From Methanobacterium alkalithermotolerans (GTDB lineage Archaea; Methanobacteriota; Methanobacteria; Methanobacteriales; Methanobacteriaceae), in contig NZ_CP058560.1 in the NCBI RefSeq assembly GCF_018141185.1, forward strand, positions 868,001 to 932,000: 64,000 bases of DNA. The letters run 5' to 3'. Every line of letters begins with the position of its first letter. Within the stretch, counting starts at the first letter, position 1. The translations under genes were made by a program, and so were the position numbers. Under the pieces are notes generated by a model. It saw nothing but the letters and a program-made list of their open reading frames with translations. It ran no database searches and had not been told where the DNA came from. Positions 9,219 to 20,767 of the stretch are shown piece after piece.

Positions 9219-9998
9219 TTATTCAAGTGCCTTTTTCATAATATTTTCAAATCTGGTCTTGCTAATAGGATGATAACTTAATATTTCTCCATTATAGATA
9301 AGACAAAATGAACCAAAAGCACAGGGAGAATTTTGAACATCACAGGCATCATTTAAATCAATCAGATTGGTTTTTAGTTTATATTTATCGTGGGCTGATT
9401 CGATAATGCTTTTAACATTTTTTTCAGTATAGGGGCATTGTACTGACCGTAGGATGGTTAATCCCTCAGAATATTTTTTTAAAGATTCCTCCATATCTGC
9501 TTTGAACTGGGGATCCTGTGATTTTTCATCAAATTTTTTAACCATTAAATTAAAATCTACTTTAGCACTATCCACCACCGCAAAACCTTTATTCAGGAAT
9601 ATATCATTACCTGCCATGAATGGGCCTTTTCTGGTGACTACTGCCACCCCCAACATGTCCTTATCCTGTGCTTCTTTGATACACTCATCCAGTAACAGGG
9701 AAGCCATTCCCTGCCCTTTAAATTCTTTACGAAACCCCACAAAAATGCAGTGAATAAACATGTATCCCTCAGCCTCAACTGGACGGTGGGCATATTTTCC
9801 GGGAATATATTCCAGCATTCCCTGATAGCCACCCTTTTTAGACATTACTATCTTTATTCTCAATCCTTTAGGATAATATGCTTTAAACCACTCAATTTTT
9901 TTCCTTAGTTCTTTGTGTTTTTTTAAGTCTTTATACCCGCAAACACCATAATCTGCGATATTATCAGGGTTTAAGTCTATTATCTCTATTTCAGGCAT
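9219..9998 (-). CDS. GNAT acetyltransferase with C-terminal YoaP-like domain
   Basis: A 259-residue two-domain protein. The N-terminal part (about 1-150) is a GNAT fold with the acetyl-CoA loop FRKEFKGQGMASLLLDEC. The C-terminal part (about 175-259) is thioredoxin-like and starts with the strand TILRSVQCPYTEKNV, then LIDLNDACDVQNSPCAFGSFCLIYNGEILSYHP, matching the YoaP-like domain found fused to GNATs. The Cys-rich tail may bind a metal or be redox active, which is inference. CTGGAGA upstream of the ATG supports the start. Confidence 0.82.
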   Translation of the reverse strand: MPEIEIIDLNPDNIADYGVCGYKDLKKHKELRKKIEWFKAYYPKGLRIKIVMSKKGGYQGMLEYIPGKYAHRPVEAEGYMFIHCIFVGFRKEFKGQGMASLLLDECIKEAQDKDMLGVAVVTRKGPFMAGNDIFLNKGFAVVDSAKVDFNLMVKKFDEKSQDPQFKADMEESLKKYSEGLTILRSVQCPYTEKNVKSIIESAHDKYKLKTNLIDLNDACDVQNSPCAFGSFCLIYNGEILSYHPISKTRFENIMKKALE

Positions 9999-10147
9999 AT
10001 AATTTCTCCAGAATTGTATATTAAGAATTTTAATTGAATTTCTTATGTTGTGATAAGATAGGATATTTATTTTTCAATTAGCCACTAAAATTGGATATCA
10101 CGAGGAAGAAAGCTTTTATTTTATGAATTAAAAATGTTTTAATAAGT

Positions 10148-10876
10148 TTAAAAGCGAATTCTATCTTTATTTTTTGGTATTCCATTTTCTACCTTAATCC
10201 AATTGTTATTATCATTTAATTCATATTTTTTAAAACAGCAAGGAATACCTTTAGCAGTATTTGGATCGGGGCTATCCATGAGCTGAAAATGGAGGTGAGG
10301 AGCAGTTGAATTACCAGAATGACCGATATTTCCAATTAAATCTCCTGATAAAATCTTATCACCCTTTTTTACTTTTATGGAATCTTTTTGCATATGTCCT
10401 AGAAATGTAAATGCTTCATCTCCTTCGATAATAATATAATTGCCTGCAATATCCTGGATGTTCTGTTTTTCCGGATTGAAAAGCCAAGCATTCTTTAAGG
10501 CAATTGAGATATCATGAATAGGTTGTAACGGGTCCCGTTCAGGGTATCCATCCTGAGCTTCCACTACTATGCCTGAAATGGGTGCATAAATAGGTTTTCC
10601 ATAACAGTAGCAATCACTTAAGTGAACTTTACCCAATATATAACTTAAAGTACTATTTTTATGGAATTTAATACGTTTATGGGTCCAATCAACCTGTAAA
10701 AAATCGAATGCATAAGTTTGGGCAAAATAATCCGTGCCATGGCTGGGAACTTTAGTACCGGGACTATTTATGACCATCCACTCCCCCTTTAATGGAGATT
10801 CCACAGGTATAGTTTCGATATGTTCCATAGGATTTATCTGATTAAAAGTAGTATTTAGTTTTAATGTGATTAACAA
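10148..10876 (-). CDS. M23 family metallopeptidase domain protein
   Basis: A 242-residue protein with the LytM/M23 fold. The zinc ligands expected are the His in PSHGTDYFAQTYAFDF, an acidic residue after it, and the HLHFQ motif near the C-terminus (GHSGNSTAPHLHFQ). The segment GKPIYAPISGIVVEAQDGYPE is the usual strand before the active site. There is no signal peptide, and the organism has pseudomurein rather than murein, so the target is not clear. The start is uncertain: TTG at 10876 or ATG at 10828 (MEHIETIPVE), neither with a strong ribosome binding site. Confidence 0.82.
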   Translation of the reverse strand: MLITLKLNTTFNQINPMEHIETIPVESPLKGEWMVINSPGTKVPSHGTDYFAQTYAFDFLQVDWTHKRIKFHKNSTLSYILGKVHLSDCYCYGKPIYAPISGIVVEAQDGYPERDPLQPIHDISIALKNAWLFNPEKQNIQDIAGNYIIIEGDEAFTFLGHMQKDSIKVKKGDKILSGDLIGNIGHSGNSTAPHLHFQLMDSPDPNTAKGIPCCFKKYELNDNNNWIKVENGIPKNKDRIRF

Positions 10877-10945
10877 TATCTGGAATTAATATAAGATTAA
10901 TTCTTAAAGATTTTAAATTCAAAAATTAATAAGTAAAAAACAATA

Positions 10946-11032
<87 letters not shown>

Positions 11033-11087
11033 TAGGAATTATATAATAAAAAATAGGGTTTGGCTATTTTGCAACCCTGGTTGCAAT

Positions 11088-11396
11088 TTAGCTCTTTAAT
11101 TCAATCTCAATACTTACGTTATCCGGTACATTAACCTTCATAACCTGTCGCATGGCCCGCTCATCCGCTTCGATTCCCACTAATCTTTTGTGGATTCGAA
11201 GTTCCCATTTTTCCCAGGTAGCCTTTCCTTCACCATCAGGTGATTTTCGGGTAGGTACTACCAGTTTTTTGGTGGGTAGAGGAATTGGTCCAGATAAATC
11301 GACCCCAGTTCGTTCAGCTATTTTTTTAAGCTGATCACAAACATAGGCCAGTTTTTCAGGGTCGGTCCCGGTAAGTTTAATTCTAGCATTATGCAT
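11088..11396 (-). CDS. rpsJ: 30S ribosomal protein S10 (uS10)
   Basis: A 102-residue small-subunit protein beginning MHNARIKLTGTDPEKL, with TRKSPDGEGKATWEKWELRIHKRLV in the middle, as in archaeal uS10. A longer open frame runs upstream, but GGAGGAT directly before the ATG at 11396 fixes this start, and the extra residues match nothing in the family. It follows tuf closely, as in other Methanobacteriales, and is the last protein gene of the block. Confidence 0.97.
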   Translation of the reverse strand: MHNARIKLTGTDPEKLAYVCDQLKKIAERTGVDLSGPIPLPTKKLVVPTRKSPDGEGKATWEKWELRIHKRLVGIEADERAMRQVMKVNVPDNVSIEIELKS

Positions 11397-11442
11397 TTTA
11401 ATCCTCCATAAAAATAAAAAGAAGGTAGGAAAGTAATTAAAC

Positions 11443-12684
11443 CTATTTAGCGGGTACCAGATCAATACACATTCCTGCAGCCACGGTTTGACCCATGTCC
11501 CGGATAGCAAATCTACCCATATGAGGAATGTCTTTGATTTTCTCGATAACCATAGGTTTAGTTGGTTTAACTTTCACTATTGCAGCGTTACCAGTCTTGA
11601 GGAAGTCAGGATTTTCTTCTTCTACTTGACCAGTAGCTGGGTTCATCTTGTTTACTAATTCTAAGAAAGTACATGCTACCTGAGCAGTGTGACAGTGGAA
11701 TACCGGAGTGTATCCAATGGTGATAACACCAGGGTGTTGTAGAACCACGATTTGAGCGGTGAATTCCTTGGCTACACTTGGTGGAGAATCAGGATGTCCT
11801 GCAACATCTCCTCTTCTAACATCGTTTTTACCCACACCTCTTACATTAAATCCAACGTTGTCACCAGGCTCAGCAGAATCGAGCATTTCGTGGTGCATTT
11901 CAATGGATTTAACTTCTCCAGTAACACCAGCAGGTTCAAAGATAACATTGTCCGCTTTTTTCATTATACCAGTTTCAATTCTTCCTACTGGAACAGTTCC
12001 CACACCAGTGATGGAATATACATCCTGGATAGGTACTCTTAGAGGAAGTTTGGTTGGTTTTTCCGGAGCAGTGAATTCATCCAGAGCTTTTACTAAGGCA
12101 GGTCCTTTGTACCATGGGGTGTTGTCACTGTTAGTGGATATGTTGTCTCCTTCAAAGGCAGATAGTGGGATGAAGTGTACATCGCTTGGTTTGTAACCTA
12201 CAGTTTTAATCAGGTCACCCACTTCTTTTTTCAGTTCATTGAATTTGCCTTCGTCGTAGTTAACCAGGTCCATCTTGTTGACACCGATGATGATCTGATT
12301 TATACCCAGGGTTCTGGACAGGAATATGTGTTCTTTAGTTTGTGGCATTACACCGTCGTCAATAGCTACTACCAGCACAGCAGCGTCAGCCTGTGATGCA
12401 CCGGTAATCATGTTTTTAACAAAGTCACGGTGACCAGGACAGTCCACAATAGTGAATTCATATTTAGGTGAATCGAATTTAGCATGGGCCAGGTCAATGG
12501 TTACCCCTCTTTCTCTTTCTTCACCTAATTTATCCATTACAAATCGGAACTTGTTTTCTCCATCAGCCAGTTGCTGTTCAGCAATAGCTCCAGCCTGGAG
12601 CAATAAGTGACCTACAAGGGTAGATTTACCATGGTCTACGTGTCCGATAAAAGCCAAGTTCATATGTTCTTTTTCTTTAGCCAT
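11443..12684 (-). CDS. tuf: Elongation factor 1-alpha (aEF1A/EF-Tu)
   Basis: The GTPase that delivers aminoacyl-tRNA to the ribosome, 413 residues. The G motifs are GHVDHGKST (G1), DCPGHRDF (G3) and NKMD (G4), followed by the two beta-barrel domains. The GGAGGTA at 12691-12697 fixes the ATG at 12684 (MAKEKEHMNL), five codons inside the longest frame. A TATA-like box upstream (12759-12766) suggests it has its own promoter in addition to reading from fusA. Confidence 0.98.
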   Translation of the reverse strand: MAKEKEHMNLAFIGHVDHGKSTLVGHLLLQAGAIAEQQLADGENKFRFVMDKLGEERERGVTIDLAHAKFDSPKYEFTIVDCPGHRDFVKNMITGASQADAAVLVVAIDDGVMPQTKEHIFLSRTLGINQIIIGVNKMDLVNYDEGKFNELKKEVGDLIKTVGYKPSDVHFIPLSAFEGDNISTNSDNTPWYKGPALVKALDEFTAPEKPTKLPLRVPIQDVYSITGVGTVPVGRIETGIMKKADNVIFEPAGVTGEVKSIEMHHEMLDSAEPGDNVGFNVRGVGKNDVRRGDVAGHPDSPPSVAKEFTAQIVVLQHPGVITIGYTPVFHCHTAQVACTFLELVNKMNPATGQVEEENPDFLKTGNAAIVKVKPTKPMVIEKIKDIPHMGRFAIRDMGQTVAAGMCIDLVPAK

Positions 12685-12758
12685 TATAAATACCTCCATT
12701 TATATGCGTCAGCAAATTTGATTAGCATTTGAGCTTAGGTTTAGATTAGACTTCACCC

Positions 12759-12766
12759 TTTAAATA
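12759..12766 (-). promoter_or_regulatory. TATA-like box of tuf
   Basis: On the minus strand this reads TATTTAAA in the spacer between fusA and tuf. A start of transcription about 25 bases downstream (near 12735-12740) would give a leader of about 50 bases before the tuf ATG. An inverted repeat (12775-12791) lies just upstream, at the position of the BRE. Confidence 0.5.
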
Positions 12767-12774
12767 CATAATTG

Positions 12775-12791
12775 CTGGTGGTTACCACTAG
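12775..12791. repeat. Inverted repeat upstream of the tuf TATA box
   Basis: The arms CTGGTGGT and ACCACTAG flank a single central T, with seven of eight positions paired and one G-T mismatch. It sits immediately upstream of the tuf TATA-like box and about 65 bases beyond the fusA stop. It could be an operator for tuf or the stem of a fusA transcript end. No regulator can be named. Confidence 0.35.
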
Positions 12792-12853
12792 GGTATATCC
12801 ACCTGCATTTTTTTTATGATTTTTAAGAGCTGTCTCCTATCCCCAGAATATAC

Positions 12854-15046
<2,193 letters not shown>

Positions 15047-15098
15047 CACAATCACCTGGTAAAAAAGATTAATCTATTCATTATTTTTTTTATTATAA

Positions 15099-15659
15099 TT
15101 AGTGGGCAGATCTAGCTATTCTTTCTTTTTCTTCTTTTTTCTGAATAGCAAAACTTCTGGTATCATATTCTGCTGCTAACAACAGTTCATCTGCCAGAGC
15201 TTCTTCTAAAGATCTTTTACTTTTAAAAGCAGATTGCATGGCACCACGGGTAATGAATGCCAGAGATAAATCAACTCTTCTTTGAGGAGCAATATCCACT
15301 GCTACCTGGTAACCAATTCCACCATACTTAATTCTGGTAGTTTCTTCCCGAGGGGAAGTATTTTCCACTGCCTTTACCAGTACCTGTACTGGATTTTGTT
15401 TAGAACGTTTATTAATTATTTCTAAAGAATCCTGGACTATTTTATATGCTTTATTTTTTTTCCCAGAGTTCCTTTCAGTTCTCATAATTTTATTCATTAA
15501 TCTTTCAACTATAGAAACCTTTGACTTGGCAAACTGTCTTTTAACATGTCTACCCATGGTGTGAGGAACCAGTATTTCGTCCAGACATAAATAATTAACC
15601 AGACCCAAATCCTCTACTTTCACCTCGTCCAGATCCCATTTATCAAATATTTGACTCAT
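15099..15659 (-). CDS. rpsG: 30S ribosomal protein S7 (uS7)
   Basis: A 186-residue small-subunit protein that binds the 3' domain of 16S rRNA. Archaeal features are the N-terminal extension to about residue 30, then LVPHTMGRHVKRQFAKSKVSIVERLMNKIMR, and the C-terminal LADELLLAAEYDTRSFAIQKKEEKERIARSAH. GAGGTAA upstream of the ATG supports the start. It lies four bases from rpsL and is clearly in the same operon. Confidence 0.97.
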   Translation of the reverse strand: MSQIFDKWDLDEVKVEDLGLVNYLCLDEILVPHTMGRHVKRQFAKSKVSIVERLMNKIMRTERNSGKKNKAYKIVQDSLEIINKRSKQNPVQVLVKAVENTSPREETTRIKYGGIGYQVAVDIAPQRRVDLSLAFITRGAMQSAFKSKRSLEEALADELLLAAEYDTRSFAIQKKEEKERIARSAH

Positions 15660-15663
15660 GAAA

Positions 15664-16089
15664 TTACCTCACTGGTTTTTCAATTTTACCTTTAACCATC
15701 TGTTCTAAGGAAACGTTGTTAACTTTTGTTACCTTCCACCTTACTCCGGGAATATCTCCCATGGATCTGCCAGAAGGTCCGCCAATACCTGCAATGAGCA
15801 CTTCATCGTGTTCATCAATAAAACCAATAGCTCCATCACCAGGGGCAAAAGCCGTTAATTGTTTACCATTTTTGATAAGTTGTACCCTTACACATTTTCG
15901 TATGGCTGAGTTAGGCTGTTTAGCCTCAATACCCACTTTTTCTATAACAATTCCTCTAGCTTGAGGTGCGCCCTCTAAAGGATCAGCTTTTATATCCAAT
16001 CGTAAAGCTTTTCGTTTATATTCAGTATCTTTCCATTTGAAATTTTGTCTATTTTTTTTAAGCTTTTTAGCTGCAAAAAGTCCTGGCAA
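15664..16089 (-). CDS. rpsL: 30S ribosomal protein S12 (uS12)
   Basis: A 141-residue small-subunit decoding-centre protein. Family landmarks are KQPNSAIRKCVRVQLIKNGK and GIGGPSGRSMGDIPGVRWKV. The longest frame begins nine codons earlier with MNFIKEESY, but AAGGAGG lies inside that stretch, and the conserved start MPGLFAAKKLKKN is reached with a TTG codon at 16089. I therefore choose the TTG start. Confidence 0.96.
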   Translation of the reverse strand: MPGLFAAKKLKKNRQNFKWKDTEYKRKALRLDIKADPLEGAPQARGIVIEKVGIEAKQPNSAIRKCVRVQLIKNGKQLTAFAPGDGAIGFIDEHDEVLIAGIGGPSGRSMGDIPGVRWKVTKVNNVSLEQMVKGKIEKPVR

Positions 16090-16161
16090 ATAAGATTCCT
16101 CCTTAATAAAATTCAAATTAATTGTTATCCCTAAAGTTAATTAGCATAATCAACTATGAAA

Positions 16162-16593
16162 TCACTTAATAACAATATTACTTATATTATGTTGCCTTTT
16201 GGCCACTAATCTGGCCCTTTCAATATTTTGGCCGCCTTTTCCAATAGCAGTCCTTTTATTTTTAGCATCAGTTTCTACAGTAGCAACCTTTTCCCCGTTT
16301 TCCTTTTGAAGTATTCTAATACTCCTTAGTTTTGCCGGGGCCATTAAATTAGATATGAACTCCGCTGGGTCTTCAGAATGTTCTATGACTTCCACACCTT
16401 TATCTACAGCTTTTTGAACTTTAGATACCGTGCTTCCTCTTTTACCAATTGCCAAGCCCATATCGCCTTTTTTTACTATAAAAGTAATTTTACCATTTTC
16501 ATTATCCACAATACAGTCCTTGACCATTGCACCAGTCATACTTTCAAAAAGTGCAATATATCCTATTTCATTGGAAGTGAATTTTATCGTCAC
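16162..16593 (-). CDS. nusA: NusA-like transcription factor (archaeal, KH domains)
   Basis: A 143-residue protein made of two KH domains with no N-terminal NusA domain or S1 domain, the normal archaeal form. The KH signatures are GLAIGKRGSTVSKVQK and AIGKGGQNIERARLVAKR. It probably binds nascent RNA in transcription elongation or termination. The GTG start lies five bases after the rpl30e stop, so the two genes are co-translated. Confidence 0.94.
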   Translation of the reverse strand: MTIKFTSNEIGYIALFESMTGAMVKDCIVDNENGKITFIVKKGDMGLAIGKRGSTVSKVQKAVDKGVEVIEHSEDPAEFISNLMAPAKLRSIRILQKENGEKVATVETDAKNKRTAIGKGGQNIERARLVAKRQHNISNIVIK

Positions 16594-16598
16594 AGAAC

Positions 16599-16895
16599 CT
16601 ACCCCATTACTTCTAGTATGGTGGAATCACCTGGTTCATTAATTACCAGAGTAGCCACGGTAAATGGTTTACCACATACCGAGCCCAGTTCAACACTGGT
16701 TCCATCATAAGTGTAAACAGGAATATCTGAAAGTCGGGCATAATATGCGACATCTTCTTTGATGTCTTCCGGGCTGTTTCCAGCCACAATGGCTAGCTTA
16801 CCCTTACCTAACTTTAATGCTTGTATTGATTTTTCTGATCCTAAAGTTACAACGCCAGTGTCTACAGCGACTCTAATTAATCTATCTATGTCCAT
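16599..16895 (-). CDS. rpl30e: 50S ribosomal protein L30e (eL30)
   Basis: A 98-residue member of the L7Ae/L30e family. It starts MDIDRLIRVAVDTGVVTLGSEKSIQALKLGKGKL, and GKPFTVATLVINEPGDSTIL closes the fold. AGGAGGC precedes the ATG. It sits between rpoA2 and nusA, the position seen in related methanogens. Confidence 0.96.
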   Translation of the reverse strand: MDIDRLIRVAVDTGVVTLGSEKSIQALKLGKGKLAIVAGNSPEDIKEDVAYYARLSDIPVYTYDGTSVELGSVCGKPFTVATLVINEPGDSTILEVMG

Positions 16896-16905
16896 TTACT
16901 GCCTC

Positions 16906-18054
16906 CTATTTGTTTTGTTTCATTACGACACCAACAGATCCTGTTCCCAGAGGTATTGGTTGTCCTATAATAATGTTCTCAATTATACCAGAAAGGTGAT
17001 CAATTTCCCCTCTTATGCTGGCTCGTAGAAGATGTTTTCCAGTTTCCTCAAAAGAAGCCCGGGCAAGAACACTTGCTTTCTCACCACTAATACCATGTCT
17101 ACCTATGGACTTGACCGAACCATCAGCAGTCATCATATCTGCAACCAGCATGATGTGTCTTACATCAACAGTAAGACCCTGTTCATCCATGGTACGCTGG
17201 GCTTCATGAATTATGGCATTTCTAGCCGCTTCTATGCCCAGAACTTTTTCTACTTCATGAATATCATTAGTTGTGGTTCGAACTTTGTCCACACCTTCCA
17301 TTTTAAGAACAGCTCCAAGGTTTGAACCTTCAGTGTGTATAACCCATTCGTCCTCTTCTTTTCGAATAACGACTTTACCAATGTTTTTAACACCACTAAT
17401 TTGTAAATCACGGATTTTATCCGCTAAAAGTCTTAATTCTCTTATATTAGATTTAGAAGGTTCAAATCTTAGTATATTGTTATCTATTTGTGCTTTCTTA
17501 AAAGCTTTTTCTACACGATTTATAATGTCAGTATAGTCCAGCCTTTTGTCTTTAATTTTTGTTTCATCCAGCTCCGCCACCACATTCATCTCAGCGAAGT
17601 TAACATGGAAATCCTGCAGGATGTCATTTACATTACTTTTACCAATTTTATTGGCAATGGTTCGGACAAATTCCTCATCATTTTTGAATTCATCTTCAAA
17701 ATAAATGGCCATGGTAGGTGTGGATATTTTCTTTCTGGCATCCACAATCTCGATTAGTCGAGGAAGACCCAGGGTAACATTAAGTTCTGCTACCCCGGCA
17801 TAGTGAAAGGTACGCATGGTCATCTGAGTACCAGGTTCGCCTACAGATTGAGCAGCCACCGTTCCTACAGCCTCTCCTTTTTCAACTTTAGCCCTTTCAT
17901 AGGCTCTTTTTACTCTCCTTACCAATTCATCGAGTTCATCATCATCCAGGTCGTGCCGTTCTGCAGCCAGGGCTATATCATGTATATAACTTTCTGGAAA
18001 CTTAGCCCTCTTTTTCTTCACGACTTTTGTAACTTTTTCTATTGTTTCTTGCAC
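16906..18054 (-). CDS. rpoA2: DNA-directed RNA polymerase subunit A'' (Rpo1C)
   Basis: The C-terminal third of the largest polymerase subunit, 382 residues, encoded separately as in all archaea. The trigger-loop region is EAVGTVAAQSVGEPGTQMTMRTFHYAGVAELNVTLGLPRLIEIVDAR. The end holds the conserved GIIENIIIGQPIPLGTG. Start is a GTG behind AAGGTGAT. It directly follows rpoA1. Confidence 0.97.
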   Translation of the reverse strand: MQETIEKVTKVVKKKRAKFPESYIHDIALAAERHDLDDDELDELVRRVKRAYERAKVEKGEAVGTVAAQSVGEPGTQMTMRTFHYAGVAELNVTLGLPRLIEIVDARKKISTPTMAIYFEDEFKNDEEFVRTIANKIGKSNVNDILQDFHVNFAEMNVVAELDETKIKDKRLDYTDIINRVEKAFKKAQIDNNILRFEPSKSNIRELRLLADKIRDLQISGVKNIGKVVIRKEEDEWVIHTEGSNLGAVLKMEGVDKVRTTTNDIHEVEKVLGIEAARNAIIHEAQRTMDEQGLTVDVRHIMLVADMMTADGSVKSIGRHGISGEKASVLARASFEETGKHLLRASIRGEIDHLSGIIENIIIGQPIPLGTGSVGVVMKQNK

Positions 18055-18109
18055 CTAATCACCTTAAACCCAATTTAATTTAGCTGCCAGATAATAATTA
18101 TACTATCCT

Positions 18110-20722
18110 TCACTTCCCGGATTTTATCCTCATTTCATCAATGAGTTTGTCCAGATCGACTACCTTACCATAATCACTTTTTGCCGGATCTACACCATCT
18201 TCTCCATAGGTGGTTTGAATGATAACTCCCCGGTTATCCATGACAGTGCCGTCTTCTTTAACATTTAAATCCTGCAGAGCATTAACCAGCCTTCTTTGCA
18301 TATAACCACTTTGAGCAGTACGAATAGCAGTATCTACCAGACCTTCTCTTCCACCCATGGCGTGGAAGAAAAATTCTATAGGATCCAGTCCTTCTTTGTA
18401 ACTGGAATGTACAAATCCTCGTGCTTTAGCACCTAATTCACCTTTTCTAAAGTGAGGTAAGGTTCTCTCATTATAACCCCGGTCAATACGACCACCACGA
18501 ACAGATTGCTGCCCTACACAGGCCGTTATCTGAGTCAAATTTAGCATAGAACCACGAGCACCAGTAAGGGCCATTATAACTGCATGATTTTCATTTATAT
18601 CAAAGTAACTTTCAGCTATTTCCCCTGATTTATCCCGGGCTTCCCCAAGAACCTGCATGATTTTCATTTCCAGAGTTTCCTCCAGACTTCTACCAGGTAG
18701 GGCTTCCAGTTCATGGTTTTCATAAGCTTCGATTAACTGATCCACTTTTTCTTCTGCCTTTTGAAGATGTATTTCAATTCTTTCTTTGGCTTCTAAGGGT
18801 ATTTCTTCATCATTGGTACTGGTGGTAAAACCCGCTTTCATGATTCCAGATATAGCTAATTTAGTGGATGCATCCAGGAATTCACGTGCCCTATCGGTAC
18901 CATATTCTTTTACTATATGGTCCAAAATTTTACCGGCAAACGCCCCGTATGCTTTTTCGTCCATTACCCCGGAAAGTAGTTGCCCATCCTCAATAACTAC
19001 ATAGGCATCGTTTTTGCACTCTCTTTTCAAACATTCATCGCATTTACGGCAGATTTCTGCCTTGTAAACCATGTTCAAGTCATTAGGTAAGAGTAAACTG
19101 AATATCTGTTTACCAGACCAGGTTTCACCAGTTCTATCAGGTAGAGGCATTTTAGCTTTTCTTAGAATTTGGAATACTTGTTCTTCAGTATATGTTGCAC
19201 TTTGCCGGGTTAATAAATAGGCTCCTGAGATGTGATCATGTATTCCTCCAATAATAGGCCCTCCAAAACGAGGAGACAATATATGTTCCTGCACCCTCAT
19301 GAGGGTTTTGGCCTCGGCTCTTGATTCTTCAGTCTGGAAGACGTGCATATTCATTTCGTCCCCATCGAAATCAGCATTGTAAGGTGGGCAGACACAGAGG
19401 TTTAAACGGAATGTTTTATAAGGTAAAACCCTTACCTCATGAGCCATCATGGACATTCTGTGTAATGATGGCTGTCTATTGAATAATACAATGTCTCCAT
19501 CTTTAAGATGCCTTTCCACAATATATCCAGGTTCCAATTTATCAATGACCGCTTCTTTAGTTTCTTCGTAAATCCTTATCTTCCTATCATCCGGCCTTAT
19601 AACGTAGTTAGCCCCGGGGTGAACATTTGAACCATTGCGGATGCACTCTTTCATCTCTTCCATGTTCCATTCTGTTACATGAACCGGTACTGTTACTTCT
19701 TTAGCTATTAAATCAGGGACACCAACTTCGTTAATACTAATATATGGATCAGGAGATATTACTGTACGGGCAGAGAAATTAACCCTTTTACCAGATAGAT
19801 TACTTCTGAACCTACCTTCTTTACCTTTAAGACGCTGAGCCAGAGTTTTTAGAGGTCTTCCTGACCTGTGACGTGCAGGAGGAACACCTGAAGCTTCATT
19901 ATCAAAATAAGTGGTAACGTGGTATTGTAATAACTCCCAGAGGTCCTCTACAATTAACTGAGGCGCACCAGCTTCCATATTTTCCTTCAAACGCTGGTTA
20001 ATACGAAGAATATCAACTAATTTGTGGGTTAAATCGTCTTCTGAACGTTCACCTGTTTCCAGAGTAATGGATGGCCTTACCGTAACCGGAGGTACTGGTA
20101 GAACAGTTAAAATCATCCATTCCGGCCTTGCTACTTCAGGATTAACCCCTAATAACAAAGCATCTTCATCAGGTATGATTTCTAACCTTTCCCGGACTTC
20201 ACTGGGGGTGAGCTTATAATTACCCTCTACAATTGAAACCGGTTTATCTATTTTAACGTCTTCCTGTTCCTCTTCACAATGAGGACATTTATCCCTTCGG
20301 GCAACGGTATAGATGTCTTTGATGATATTGGTTAAACTATCCTCATTATTCATCAAATATTCAATTTTATCTTTATAGTCAGCTATCTCACTGGCAGTAA
20401 GAAGAATTCTACCGCAACTATGACAGGTAGACCGGAGTATCTTGTGAATAGTATCAGCAAAACCTACATGAATAACGGGCCTGGCCAGATTTATACTTCC
20501 AAAGTGACCCTGACAGTCACCTCCTTTAGATCCACACGATCTGCATTTCAAACTGGGGTCTATAACACCCAATCGAGGATCCATTAAACCATTTTCAATG
20601 GGATAGCCATCCTCATCATAGGTATCCGGGGTTACGATTTTGGTCACAGACATTTTTCTAATGTCCTCCGGAGACATGAGACCAAAATTAATCTGGGAAA
20701 TTTTCTTTAAAACTCCTTTCAA
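18110..20722 (-). CDS. rpoA1: DNA-directed RNA polymerase subunit A' (Rpo1N)
   Basis: The N-terminal two thirds of the largest polymerase subunit, 870 residues. The clamp zinc motif CRSCGSKGGDCQGHFG is at about residues 60-75, and a second Cys cluster CPHCEEE follows. The catalytic loop NADFDGDEMNMH carries the three Asp that hold the active-site magnesium. The bridge-helix part is HAMGGREGLVDTAIRTAQSGYMQRRL. The start is TTG behind AAGGAGAG. Another Cys group, CRKCDECLKREC, lies around residue 555. Confidence 0.97.
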   Translation of the reverse strand: MKGVLKKISQINFGLMSPEDIRKMSVTKIVTPDTYDEDGYPIENGLMDPRLGVIDPSLKCRSCGSKGGDCQGHFGSINLARPVIHVGFADTIHKILRSTCHSCGRILLTASEIADYKDKIEYLMNNEDSLTNIIKDIYTVARRDKCPHCEEEQEDVKIDKPVSIVEGNYKLTPSEVRERLEIIPDEDALLLGVNPEVARPEWMILTVLPVPPVTVRPSITLETGERSEDDLTHKLVDILRINQRLKENMEAGAPQLIVEDLWELLQYHVTTYFDNEASGVPPARHRSGRPLKTLAQRLKGKEGRFRSNLSGKRVNFSARTVISPDPYISINEVGVPDLIAKEVTVPVHVTEWNMEEMKECIRNGSNVHPGANYVIRPDDRKIRIYEETKEAVIDKLEPGYIVERHLKDGDIVLFNRQPSLHRMSMMAHEVRVLPYKTFRLNLCVCPPYNADFDGDEMNMHVFQTEESRAEAKTLMRVQEHILSPRFGGPIIGGIHDHISGAYLLTRQSATYTEEQVFQILRKAKMPLPDRTGETWSGKQIFSLLLPNDLNMVYKAEICRKCDECLKRECKNDAYVVIEDGQLLSGVMDEKAYGAFAGKILDHIVKEYGTDRAREFLDASTKLAISGIMKAGFTTSTNDEEIPLEAKERIEIHLQKAEEKVDQLIEAYENHELEALPGRSLEETLEMKIMQVLGEARDKSGEIAESYFDINENHAVIMALTGARGSMLNLTQITACVGQQSVRGGRIDRGYNERTLPHFRKGELGAKARGFVHSSYKEGLDPIEFFFHAMGGREGLVDTAIRTAQSGYMQRRLVNALQDLNVKEDGTVMDNRGVIIQTTYGEDGVDPAKSDYGKVVDLDKLIDEMRIKSGK

Positions 20723-20767
20723 GGTATTCTCTCCTTCAATTATGCTCCTTTAATCCCTATAATTGCC

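Noticed and set aside
11759..12196. A 145-codon plus-strand frame inside tuf
   Set aside because: It is antisense to a highly conserved gene; such long frames arise from the codon use of tuf.
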